Source: Brasenia schreberi
Lineage: Eukaryota > Streptophyta > Magnoliopsida > Nymphaeales > Cabombaceae
Assembly (NCBI GenBank): GCA_036023115.1
Contig: JAYKKT010000061.1
Span: 15,688,501 to 15,752,500, forward strand
Length of the DNA stretch: 64,000 nucleotides
Direction of reading: 5' to 3'
Positions 1-9,640 of the stretch are shown here, in pieces; the stretch's first letter is position 1, and every line of letters starts with the position of its first letter. Position numbers and translations under genes: made by a program. Under the pieces are notes generated by a model. The model saw nothing but the letters and a program-made list of their open reading frames with translations, was not told the DNA's origin and did not search any database.

Positions 1-456
1 GTGTTCGAAACGAACGGTTTGTGCGAGGCCTGACAGCATCAGTGCTCCGTCTGCGTTGGGTCTTCGCCAACATGATCGTCCGCCTCTATTTTTGCCTTTC
101 GGAGATGACTTCAAATGATGTTTTGATGATAACAGGGTCTTGGACGTTCGAGATCCTGGGGGTGTGGATTTGATACGAGAGTTGCTGTGCCGGGCTCGAC
201 ATGTGCTCCAGTTCCGGGCTCTCCTTAGCTTTCCTGGTCCTGTCTGGATTAGGCCAAACTGCTTCGGGGTTTCAAAACATGTTTTAAAAAGGTTTTTAAA
301 AGCCATATTGTATATTTTTGAAATACGGAGTTCAAAATATATGTACAGGGTTGTCTAGAAGGCTCCTGGACTTCCAGTCTCAAAATGGCCCTTTGGGGGC
401 TGTTTTTACAAAACCAGATTGTTTCAAGGAATTCGTGGGATTTCGGGGTGTTTACA
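1..456 (-). repeat. 3' LTR, partial (its first 456 nt)
   Basis: Bases 1-456 align without gaps to 5770-6225. I count 8 differences, all transitions, so the two LTRs are about 98% identical over the visible part. On the minus strand the LTR begins TGTAAACACC. The rest of it lies left of the window. Confidence 0.93.
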
Positions 457-474
457 GATGCCCCTCTTTGGCCT
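457..474 (-). other. Polypurine tract before the 3' LTR
   Basis: On the minus strand the sequence just upstream of the LTR start reads CCAAAGAGGGGCATC, a purine-rich run ending two or three bases before TGTAAACA. This is where the primer for plus-strand cDNA synthesis is expected, and it sets the boundary of the 3' LTR and the reading direction of the element. Confidence 0.75.
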
Positions 475-704
475 TGTCCAAATCGATTTGGATAAGGGCA
501 AAAATGACAAACACCCCTTTCAATGTCTCCCTAGATCTAGCCACGAAGAATATCGGATCGCCCCAATCTTTTAACAAAATCTCAATTTAAAACTCTGGTA
601 GGAGGAGATATCACGCCAAAGGGTATACTATGGAATCTGGTCCTAAAATGGGATCATGTTTATGCAAGTGCCATACGTGGAATGCAGATGACATGGGTGT
701 GGTG

Positions 705-1898
705 CTAAGAGTGGCGACCTCCCAGAGACCAGATGTGGTCGAACTCTAGAGACTTATAAGGCCTGTTGCTCCAAGTGACTTCCCCCACGACCAGCCTAGG
801 GTTTGCGCTAATTTTGGCTCTAAGGATGAGCTGAGGAGAACCTTGGGCTTTCAAAACTGGTTTTACCGGGGATTCCACTTTTGGTGGTCCCCGAATGACG
901 ACTTGGGCGGGCTTCTTGTATAGTACAAGAATGGGCACACAAGTGGGTCGACCAGACTCTGGCTTTTGCGCTAGTTCCTTGGAAATGGTGAGGGTACATA
1001 CCTCATTTCCTTTCCCACTGCCACTGGCGTGCTTGGGAAAGGGTTCCTTGAAGATAGCTTGAGGTGGCTCAGGTTCCGCAGTGACCTGGAGCCGGCCTTC
1101 TGCTATCAAGTTCTCAATTTTATTTAAGAGGGAGAAGCAGCGTTTGGTATCATGGCCTTTGAGCCGATGATACTTACAAAATCGGTTTAAATACCCCCCT
1201 TTGAAAGTGACTCCTTCGGGGATTTCAGGGAGTTCTATCATGCCCTGGGCAAGTAGGAGGTCTAGGACCTCCGACACAGGTTGCCCCAACGGAGTATACT
1301 CCCGTTTTTCAACCGGTTTTTGAAAGTTTTGCTCCCTCTTATTTTCTAACTTTTCAAAATTTTTGGAAGTGCCCGCCACGCCTGGATCCACCCGAACATT
1401 GGCGATTTTATGGGGCTTTGCCCCTTTGTCCATCGTGGGTAGCCCGTATGTGATAGGCTTTTCCAAGCGGGGTTTTGGAATGACACTTCCTTTCCACAAG
1501 TGATCGTATGTCCCTTTTCGCAAGTTGGTTTCGAAAAGGGAGGCCTTTTTGATCAACTTATGGAAAGTTGAGATCTCATGGAGCGAGAGAATGGTTTTTA
1601 ACTCGCTTTTAAAGTTATCCAGGATGAGCATTACTGCGCATCCTTCGGATATGGGCTCTCGCACTTGGCCCAAAAGCGACCTCCATCTTATAATGAAGGC
1701 ATGTACGTCTTCGTTCATGCCTTGCTTTGTATCTCTTAAGGTATTCAGAGTCGGCGTGACTTCTACGTTGTGTGCAAATCTTTGCATGAAGCAGTTCGCT
1801 AACTCTTCAAAAGTAGCGAACTGGCTTAAGTCATAGGAAGCCAGCCATTTGGCAGCTGTGCCTTTAAGGGATAAAGGAAACCAATACACCCATTTCAT
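705..1898 (-). CDS. Gag, central and C-terminal part (397 codons), Tat-type
   Basis: Residues about 1-110 form the retrotransposon gag capsid-like domain (start MKWVYWFPLSLKGTAAKWL, later FATFEELANCFMQRF). A knuckle lies near residue 240: C-K-Y-H-R-L-K-G-H-D-T-K-R-C, spaced C-x2-H-x4-H-x4-C, the Cys-His-His-Cys variant common in Tat-lineage gags rather than the usual CCHC. It is followed by a basic, proline-rich tail. Its ATG overlaps the stop of the upstream gag frame by an ATGA arrangement. The capsid domain runs straight across that overlap, so the second ATG is probably an internal methionine after a one-base slip rather than a true start. No enzyme domain follows the stop; the polypurine tract is about 230 bases away. 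Confidence 0.8.
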   Translation of the reverse strand: MKWVYWFPLSLKGTAAKWLASYDLSQFATFEELANCFMQRFAHNVEVTPTLNTLRDTKQGMNEDVHAFIIRWRSLLGQVREPISEGCAVMLILDNFKSELKTILSLHEISTFHKLIKKASLFETNLRKGTYDHLWKGSVIPKPRLEKPITYGLPTMDKGAKPHKIANVRVDPGVAGTSKNFEKLENKREQNFQKPVEKREYTPLGQPVSEVLDLLLAQGMIELPEIPEGVTFKGGYLNRFCKYHRLKGHDTKRCFSLLNKIENLIAEGRLQVTAEPEPPQAIFKEPFPKHASGSGKGNEVCTLTISKELAQKPESGRPTCVPILVLYKKPAQVVIRGPPKVESPVKPVLKAQGSPQLILRAKISANPRLVVGEVTWSNRPYKSLEFDHIWSLGGRHS

Positions 1899-2392
1899 CG
1901 GGGGTACTTTTTCTTCTTATGGGCTCGACGCGAGAAAAGCTGCAAGTGAGACCTAGGGTCTCCCATGCCATCATACCGATGGAAGTTCAGTATTTCATCG
2001 TCACTGTCTGTTTCGTAATCCATAGGAAGGAAATCAGACAGGGCGTAGCTTCTTTTCTCTTTATTTTGCCCTTTCAGCAACTGTTGTAGGGCTTTACGGT
2101 CCTTTTGTGTGAAGGACTCGTGGTATTGGTTGCCTTCCATTACGGAGGCCTCTTTGTGCTTGTGAGGTTTTTCAGATTTCTTTTTAGGCCTTTGTTCACC
2201 ATTTGATGAACATGAATCGCCTACTTCAGCCTCTTGGCTGAGAGCATCGATTTTGGCCTCAAACTCCCTTCTCAAGTCCTCGATTTCATCTAGTTTTATT
2301 TTGTTTTTAAAAATCCTCCTAGAGTGAGAACTTGATGCGCATGAGCCTTGGCTCGACACTTCACTTGGATTGGATTTTGACGTGCTTTTCAA
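1895..2392 (-). CDS. Gag, N-terminal part (165 codons)
   Basis: The frame starts 134 bases downstream of the end of the 5' LTR, a usual place for gag. The protein is serine-rich and basic at first, with a predicted charged helix (KLDEIEDLRREFEAKIDALS) near residues 33-52. It ends in the conserved block YDGMGDPRSHLQLFSRRAHK, which in this family leads directly into the capsid domain. Here a run of lysine codons and then TGA ends the frame, while the expected continuation lies in another frame from 1898. A single-base change in the A-rich run is the simplest reading; programmed frameshifting is an alternative. Confidence 0.75.
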   Translation of the reverse strand: MKSTSKSNPSEVSSQGSCASSSHSRRIFKNKIKLDEIEDLRREFEAKIDALSQEAEVGDSCSSNGEQRPKKKSEKPHKHKEASVMEGNQYHESFTQKDRKALQQLLKGQNKEKRSYALSDFLPMDYETDSDDEILNFHRYDGMGDPRSHLQLFSRRAHKKKKYPR

Positions 2393-2502
2393 GCTTTTTC
2401 AAAATTTCCTAAGTACAAGCAAAGAAAATAAGTTAAAATGACACCTTTTTACAAAAATTTTGCAAAACTTTTACTTTAAAAACTCGATTTTTGAAAGGCT
2501 CA

Positions 2503-2523
2503 CGTCCCACCGGGCGTGCCAAT
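2503..2523 (-). other. Primer binding site of the gag-only element
   Basis: On the minus strand, four bases after the LTR end (CGCGTCTACA), the sequence reads TGGCACGCCCGGTGGGAC. It begins with TGG, the complement of a tRNA CCA end, as a primer binding site should. I could not assign the primer tRNA with confidence. Confidence 0.7.
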
Positions 2524-3030
2524 CTCTGTAGACGCGCGAAAATCCCCACGCCTCTTCGCCTTTTCTGGGCTTGGAGTGGGTCCTCTTATGTGTCTAAGGC
2601 CTATTTATGTAAACAGGGCGTGCCAGCTAGCTTACCTAAGCTAGCGAAGATATATTTAAACTGACTTCTAATCATGGCGACTATGAGCAAGTGAGCTCTT
2701 GTCGTCGCAGACCTTCTTGCACCGATGCGCAAGGGTCACTCTGTACGCTTTGCAAAAATCGAGTTTTTGGGATAGAAAGCCTACAAAGTGGTTCGAGGTG
2801 TCTAATTCGAGTCTTTTAGATGCGATTGCAGATTTTTAGATCACGTGGATTTGCACGTGCCTAAGTCTTTCCTTTTATCCCTTTATGGGCCACCTAGTTT
2901 GTGTGTTATGAACACTCCACTACATGGGCGAATTCGAGCGGGGCTTGCTTTGATGCAATATGCGTCCTACCTCATGGTATGGCATAGATGCAATGCAAAC
3001 TCACGCTACTCCAAAGGGAAAACCCGAATG

Positions 3031-3110
3031 TAAAGACAATGCCGAAGGGAAATAACCGAAGGAAATAACCGAAGGGAAATAACCGAAGGAAAATGACTTG
3101 TAATGTAAAT
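3031..3110. repeat. Short tandem repeat of about 16 bp inside the LTR
   Basis: The phrase ccgaagggaaataa and close variants recur about five times between 3040 and 3120, just left of the 109-bp array. Confidence 0.7.
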
Positions 3111-3146
3111 GCCGAAGGGAGATGTATATAGAGTATGTATATGGGC

Positions 3147-3860
3147 CCTTACTCGGGTCTTGCAAATAAGAGCGAAGGCTCAATGTGGGTGCGTGTTTGA
3201 AATGAAAGACTTACACACACGACATGAAATTAAACCCAAATATAACTTGCAGTATGGCCTTGATTAAGGTCTTGGGAATAAGAGCGAAAGCTCAATGTGT
3301 GTGAGTGCTTGAATTGAAGTACTACGCACACAACATGAAATTAAACCCAAATAGTATAACACGGCCCTTACTTGGGTCTTTCAAATAAGAGCGAAAGCTC
3401 AATGTGTGTGAGTGCTTGAATTGAAGTACTACGCACACACAACATGAAATTAAACCCAAATAGTATAACACGGCCCTTACTTGGGTCTTTCAAATAAGAG
3501 CGAAAGCTCAATGTGTGTGAGTGCTTGAATTGAAAGACTTACACACACGACATGAAATGAAAACCCAAATAGTATAGGTCGGCCCTTACTTGGGTCTTTC
3601 AAATAAGAGCGAAGGCTCAATGTGTGTGAGTGCTTGAATTGAAAGACTTACACACACGACATGAAATGAAAACCCAAATAGTATAGGTCGGCCCTTACTT
3701 GGGTCTTTCAAATAAGAGCGAAGGCTCAATGTGTGTGAGTGCTTGAATTGAAAGACTTACACACACGACATGAAATGAAAACCCAAATAGTATAGGTCGG
3801 CCCTTACTTGGGTCTTTCAAATAAGAGCGAAGGCTCAATGTGTGTGAGTGCTTGAATTGA
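3147..3860. repeat. 109-bp tandem repeat, seven copies, inside the LTR
   Basis: The anchor agcgaa falls at 3171, 3283, 3390, 3499, 3608, 3717 and 3826: spacings of 112, 107 and then four times 109. The four right-hand spacings are equal and those units are nearly identical; the left units are more diverged. Each unit carries a ttacttgggtctttcaaataag-type block and a cacacacgacatgaaat-type block. The array sits in the transcribed part of the LTR, downstream of the TATA box on the minus strand. Confidence 0.93.
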
Positions 3861-4967
3861 AAGACAACACACCCAACTTAAGCAAAACCCTACAAAATTA
3901 AAGTATATGTATATATTTATGTATTAGGGGCTGATTAGGCCCGTGTGTGTTCAAAATCGTGCACAACTAAGAGAGTGCACGTGTGTGGGTTTGCCAAGCC
4001 ACGTTATTACAAGCGGGGGGAGACTATGCTCCGTTATTACAACCCCGTATCAAATTGAATCTCAAGCAAGTATACAACTAAAGACCGAGTTAGGCACTTA
4101 CTAATAGCTGGTCCGAAGATGCCTTGCTTGAGCGTGGGCTTGGCCTTCGCCTTGGGCTGCAAAAGGGAGCTCCGCGAGGTTGAACGGCAAGGGGAGGTGC
4201 TGGCCGGATGTTCTTGGTGCACGGAAGAGGCGCCTTGAAGGTGGCCAGCTACTAGAGACGGGTTCTTTTTGGCGTGTTGGGATAAAGGGCCTAAGTAGGG
4301 TCACTAAGGATAGGGTTTAGTTTTAAGGTAGGTTGTGCAAAGGGTGAACCTAAGGGAAGGTCTAACGAATCACCTAGGGTTGGCGGGTTGCTATGGTGGC
4401 CGAGTGAAATGACAGTCGGTTGGAGTGGCCGACTAGGAGGACTTAGTGGTGGCGGGTAGTTGGAGTGGCTAGGAGTGATGTAAGGTAGGGGAGCTAGCTA
4501 GGAAATGGGGCCAGGTGGTAGTAGTTGTAGTAGGTGTATTGGGATGATACGGGCAGGTTTTAGGGAGTCGGATAGGGTGGCCGAATGGAGCTAAAAGGTC
4601 TAGGTGGTGGCGGGTAGTTAGGGTGCTATGGGTTCGGCTGAGTGGGGCTGGTGGCAGCAAGTGGAAGGGTTGGTGTTAGGGTGCTATGGGAGTGGATTAG
4701 GTAGTTGGGAGTGGAGAGGGAGTGAAGAAGTAGTAAGGTAGGATGTAGGGGACTTACCGGGTGAAGAGAGGGTGGCGGGTAGTAAGGAGTCAGCCGGATG
4801 AATGTGGTGGTGGTGGTGGCACTCGGCTGAAGGTAGTGGTGCAGGTGCTGGCGGGATGTGGAGCAGGTGATGGCAGGATGTGGAGCAGGTGGTGGTTCGG
4901 TTGAGCTAGGAAGTGGAGGACCCGGCTGGGAAGGTGAGGGCTGCTAGATGATGAAACCCACCCTCAA

Positions 4968-4988
4968 GGGGGGGGGGGGGTTATATAG
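4968..4988 (-). promoter_or_regulatory. Candidate LTR promoter: TATA box beside a 13-G run
   Basis: On the minus strand the sequence reads CCCTATATAA followed by 13 C. CTATATAA is a good plant TATA box. It lies about 1.24 kb into the LTR, giving a U3 of about 1.25 kb and a long R-U5 of about 2.4 kb. No start site was observed; this is a sequence-based call. Confidence 0.5.
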
Positions 4989-5019
4989 GGCTGGGTTAGG
5001 TCGGTTAGGGCTGGGTTTG

Positions 5020-5400
5020 GGGTAGTGGTTAGGTGGTTTAGGTAGGGTGGTATGATGATAAGGTGGGCTGGAAAGGGTAGGGCCAGATATTTTAAATACA
5101 AGTGGTTTGGCTAGGTTGTGGGCTAGGGGTGGTTTAGGGGTTTAGGGTTTAGTTAGGTGGGTTGGTTCTAGGGTGAGGTTTAGTGAGCTAGGTTAGGTGA
5201 TTAGGCTAGGATTAGGCTAGATTTAGGGAAATTAACCTAGGTTTAGGGAAGGATTAGGGAAGTGGGTTAATTGATTAGGTTGGGATTAGGCCGGGATTAG
5301 GGAAGTAGGTTAGGTGATTAGGCTTAGATTAGGGGCGGATTAGGGTGGAAGGCTAGGATTAGGTATTTTTGGTTAGGTTTAGGTGAAGGAGCTCCCTTTG
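5020..5400. repeat. TAGG-rich degenerate repeat inside the LTR
   Basis: Words such as ggttaggt, gattagg and tttaggg recur throughout, including ggggtttagggtttag near 5139, which contains the plant telomere word TTTAGGG. The spacing is irregular, so this is not a true telomere array. On the minus strand it lies upstream of the TATA box, in U3. Confidence 0.65.
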
Positions 5401-6225
5401 CATGGCCCATAGACCTGAACCACATCATGTTGGTGCAGCCCTAGGTTAGGTTTTGGCTAATTACAAGCTTAAACCCACCTAATTAGGCTAACCCACGTGA
5501 TTAACCCCAAACTTGACACACAAGTCAAGCTTAATTACAACACACACTTGATCTTATCCACCCCCACTCTCTCTCATGCCCATAATCCCACGTGAAATTC
5601 AAGTGGGCCCCACCTCCATTTATGAGAAGGTGATGTGGGCCATGGATATGGATATTGGATTGGATTTTTGAATCCAAATCCAAATCCAAGTCCATACATG
5701 GGTTTGGATTGGGATCTGGATATATATGGTCCAGATCCGATCCAAACTGAACTCTGACTCCTTCGAGCTGTGTTCGAAACGAACGGTTTGTGCGGGGCCT
5801 GACAGCATCAGTGCTCCGTCTACGTTGGGTCTTCGCCAACATGATCGTCCGCCTCTATTTTTGCCTTTCGGAGATGACTTCAAATGATGTTTTGATGATA
5901 ACAGGGTCTTGGACGTTCGAGATCCTGGGGGTGTGGATTTGATACGAGAGTTGCTATGCCGGGCTCGACATGTGCTCCAGTTCCGGGCTCTCCTTAGCTT
6001 TCCTGGTCCTGTCTGGATTAGGCCAAGCTGCTTCGGGGTTTCAAAACATGTTTTAAAAAGGTTTTTAAAAGCCATATTGTATATTTTTGAAATACGAAGT
6101 TCAAAATATATGTACAGGGTTGTCTGGAAGGCTCCTGGGCTTCCAGTCTCAAAATGGCCCTTTGGGGGCTGTTTTTACAAAACCAGATTGTTTCGAGGAA
6201 TTCGTGGGATTTCGGGGTGTTTACA

Positions 6226-7010
6226 GTAAGGCAACTTGCCTTGTTGCAAGTTGCTGAAATGGGGTAAGAGGGTGTTGTACATGGCCTTCCAAATCAGGCC
6301 AAGGCATGTTGCACTCACTTACCAAAATCATTCAATGTTATATGGCAAGTTAACAAGCTTGGCTGAAATTGGCTAGGTCATGGAAAGCTTGCTACATTCG
6401 GCCAGGGCTGGGGTGATGTTGTCCCTTTGCTAAACTTGGTTACTGAATTCAACTGGAACTGGAAAAGCTGTTGTGTTTAGCCAAGACTTAAGAAAGCAAG
6501 TGGATGCTGCTATATTGATCGTGATGAACCAGCCGATGACATTTGAACTGAACTTCTGAAAGCACTGTTGACATTATTCAATGGACTCTCACCATTTTGG
6601 GACCTCGTCCGTTCTTCTTGGTGTTGAATTCAGCTAACTAAGATTTGGAAAGTTGTTGTCCACTTTGCTAAAGCTCGGCTGGCTGGATTTGGAAGGATGT
6701 TGTTGTCCTCTTCACTTGCTAAAATTGTCCAACACCTGCTATAGTATGTGGCCAAGTTCGGGAAGCTTTGAATTCGGCTGAAGCTTGAGATGATGTTGAA
6801 TGTGACTCCAATTGGGAAGGTTGTTGTTCATTTCTTCCTTCAAAGTTGATGTCAGCTGAAATTAAATGGTAAGTGGCTGACATAGGCTGAAGGTGGAGTT
6901 GTCCTCTTGCTTGATATCGACTTGCTGCACTCACTTACCAAAATCACCCAACATGTAATATGGCAAGTTATCAGGCTTGTCAAAACAAAATTGGTGTCAA
7001 TAATGGCAGA
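6226..7010. repeat. Non-coding degenerate repeat region
   Basis: No gene is seen. Words such as ttcggctga, gttgttgtcc and cttgctaaa recur irregularly. A block of about 55 bp at 6308-6362 returns at 6925-6980 with few differences (both start tgcactcacttaccaaaatca and continue with atatggcaagtta). It may be a relic LTR or satellite-like sequence. Confidence 0.55.
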
Positions 7011-8509
7011 GCACTCAAAAATTTGTATACTATCATAGCTTTCCTTTTAGATTTCACAAAAGGATAATATATTGAGAATATGATGCTTTCCTTTCAAAAC
7101 GTTTTCGGTGCATTAATATAAAAGCATGAAATTATCTAGACACTACAGTTTGAATGCATGGAAACAACAAGAACCCTACTGTCGGATATTATAAGCAGCT
7201 GCAAATAACTGAATTAGCTCAAAATCAAGAACTCTATTCGCAGTTTAGATGAATTAGTGTCTTTTTCTTCATCCACACTTTAGAATGAACTATACCTAAG
7301 TCTATGCACTTCAAATATCTCTGCCGTGATAATTCTAGAACTTTTAACTTTTCAGGTTTTTGTCTGCAAGAAACTTTTGCATCACATCCAATGCCACCAA
7401 GAAGTAAAAGGAATGGTCGTAGGTCATTCTCATGAAAACTCAGATGTCTCAGTCAATCATTATTATGGCTACGGAAGAGCAGACAGTATACAGAAAAATG
7501 TCAACTAGGAGTCAAAGAAGAAGCCTATGAAATTCTCACTGCTTCTACATGGGAATACAAACACAAATTTTAGGAATAACTTTGTGTTATGCAAAAATTT
7601 GGGAGAAAGTGCAAACTGTCAAAGTACATATGAGAGATACCAATGATGGATGACTTTCCTTTCTGGGTGCTGACTTTCCATCCTAAACATCGACTTTCCT
7701 TTTCAAGTGCCAACTTTCCTTATTGAATGTCGACTTTCTTTTTTTTTATACCGACCTTACTTTTTAATACTTGAAACTAAAAATGACAGTTTACCTTGCC
7801 CAACTGTGCCGAAATTGGAAGGTGCTTGGTTGTTGCCTTTTTGGTTCATGTCATCTCCTCTTCTCGAGGAATTTGTCTCCTTCCGGTTCGAGTTTTATAT
7901 ATGACAGGTTTCAAACACTTTATATAACAAAAAAAAAATTATATTTAAAACATCAAATTTAATTAAATCTTTAAATATTATTTTGGAAAAGCATTGGGTT
8001 TCATTCCCAGTTTTTGTTTGCAAGGGTGACCTACTTTCGCTCTGTGAGTCAATCTATAACCACCTTGACAATTTAACCCTTTTCATGGGTGTAGGGTATC
8101 GAACCATTTTAACCACTTCAACGGGTGCAGGGTATCGAACCACTTCAACGGGTGTAGGGTATCAAACCACTTTAACCCTTAGGTTTAGAATTTCATAAAT
8201 TTATCAATTTGCAAGCATTTTTGGGTTTGATTCCCAATGTTTTCTTTTTCATTTGTTTATAAAAAAAGAATTATTTGAAATCATCCTTTCTTTGAAGGCA
8301 ATCATTTAAAATGGCAGAATCTTGTCAATTTGGTCATGAGGGCAAAATAGTCATTTTTGTAAGATTTTGTCTCCAAATTAGATTTTTTTGAAAGGGATGC
8401 AATATATCATCATTTTGAGGTTGCTAGAAAATTTTGATGCCAAAATGAGTTCATTTGATGTATTTTTATTTAAAAACCCAAAGCTGCGGAAAAAAAAGCA
8501 AATTTTCTA
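7011..8509. other. Intergenic, AT-rich, with two small tandem arrays
   Basis: No convincing gene. At 7647-7760 a unit of about 24 bp ending in gactttcctt recurs about five times. At 8080-8180 the phrase gggtgtagggtatcgaacca recurs three times, spaced 27-38 bp. The rest is AT-rich without structure I can assign. Confidence 0.6.
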
Positions 8510-8513
8510 AAAG

Positions 8514-9640
8514 ATGAAAATTTTTTATTTTGATAAACAAATTGGGTGTTTACACATCCTTGGCAACGTTTTGTACAAAAAAAGTTTTTTGGGCATCTTA
8601 TGGAGATGTGTTGATTGTGATGAGGCTAAAACCATCATGCATGAGTTTCACGATGGAGAATGTGGAGGCCATGTCAATTTAGGTATGATAGCTATAAAAA
8701 TACTTAGGGTAGGTTATTTTTGGTCTACTCTCAAACAAGATTGTTATGATCATGTAAAAAAATGTTAGTAGTGTCTAGTAATTCATCATGTGGGCATTTT
8801 ACATCACAGGACCAATTTCTCCGATAGCATCCAATGGACACAGATTCATCCCAGGAGCTACTGAGTATTTTTCTAAATGGGTTGAAATTGTGTCCCTGGC
8901 AAATGTACAAGGACAACATTAGTGACATTCATTAAGAAAAGTATCTTAGCTAGGTTTGGAGTACCCCGAGACCTGGTGTTGGATAATGGTACTCCGTTCA
9001 AAAATAAGAAAGTGGAAAGGTTGTGCAAGACTTATCGTATCACACAATACTTCTCGTCACCATACTACCCTCAAGACAACAGTCGAGCCGAAGCCACAAA
9101 CAAGACCCTCATAAGCATTATTGAGAAAACCTTAGAAAGGGGCAGCACATGGCATGAGAAGCTGGATGAGGCACTATGGGCCTACAAAACTTTCATCCGT
9201 ACTCCAAAAAATGCCACAACTTTTGAATTGGTCTATGGCACCAATGTCATACTTTATATTTACATTAAGTTGCATTCATTTAACACGTTCATTATACTTG
9301 ATTTACCTATAGATACCCTACAACAAGCTAGACTAGCCGAGCTAGACTTACTTGATGAGAAGAGGCTTCTTGTCATAGTTCACGCGCAAGTATACCGGTG
9401 AAGGCTAGCCTGACATTATGAGAAATACATAAAGGATCGCCACTTTAAGATATGATATCTCATGTTGAAGACCATACACCAAAGGGGCCACATCCGTTAG
9501 GAAAATGGTGGCTCAATTGAAAAGGTCCTTATGTCATGAGAGGGGCAGCAACCCACAATGCATATTGACTAATTGATGGCGAGGGAAGAAACTTGGTAGA
9601 CCCTATAAATGCCCAATATCTCAAAAAATATCATGTTTAG
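8514..9640 (+). pseudogene. Relic of Ty3/gypsy (Tat-type) integrase
   Basis: Two frames and the gap between them form an integrase. 8514-8768 holds the zinc-binding HHCC region (HEFHDGECGGH; the final C-x2-C is broken by two stop codons near 8766). The stretch 8800-8921 encodes the start of the catalytic core, with TEYFSKWVE where an aspartate is usual in place of the glutamate. 8922-9401 continues with LVLDNGTPF (second catalytic Asp) and YYPQDNSRAEATNK (catalytic Glu), then ALWAYKT. 9402-9640 is frameshifted but still recalls the C-terminal beta-barrel and ends near a LKKYHV-like tail at 9640. No reverse transcriptase is seen upstream, so this is a dead fragment. Confidence 0.8.

Larger units (their letters stand above)
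1..6225 (-). mobile_element. Gag-only LTR retrotransposon (TR-GAG/LARD-like, Tat-lineage gag), cut by window start
   Basis: The parts read in order on the minus strand: a long 5' LTR (6225 down to 2527), a primer-binding-like site, a gag region in two frames, a polypurine tract and the start of the 3' LTR (456 down to 1, continuing outside the window). The interior is only about 2.07 kb and holds gag but no protease, reverse transcriptase, RNase H or integrase. This matches non-autonomous elements called TR-GAG or LARD, which must borrow enzymes from an autonomous relative. The gag knuckle is the kind seen in Tat/Ogre-type Ty3/gypsy elements. The right flank starts with gtaag; the matching target duplication would lie left of the window. 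Confidence 0.8.
2527..6225 (-). repeat. 5' LTR, about 3.7 kb
   Basis: The left edge is the TG at 2527, next to the primer binding site. The right edge is at 6225, where similarity to the partial 3' LTR stops. At 3,699 bp this is long, though Tat/Ogre elements can have LTRs of several kb. It contains a TATA box (4981-4988), a 109-bp tandem array (3147-3860) and a long TAGG-rich stretch. Open frames inside it, such as 5620-6075 on the minus strand, look like chance. Confidence 0.78.

Noticed and set aside
3147..3860. Regular repeats that might suggest a CRISPR array
   Set aside because: The units are directly adjacent 109-bp copies without unique spacers, in a plant LTR.
5129..5160. Interstitial telomere repeat
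   Set aside because: Only two to three TTTAGGG words in a degenerate TAGG-rich stretch; not a continuous array.
5531..6229. Frames on both strands, including 151 codons at 5620-6075
   Set aside because: They lie in the LTR, the matching left LTR copy does not conserve them as genes, and no domain is seen.
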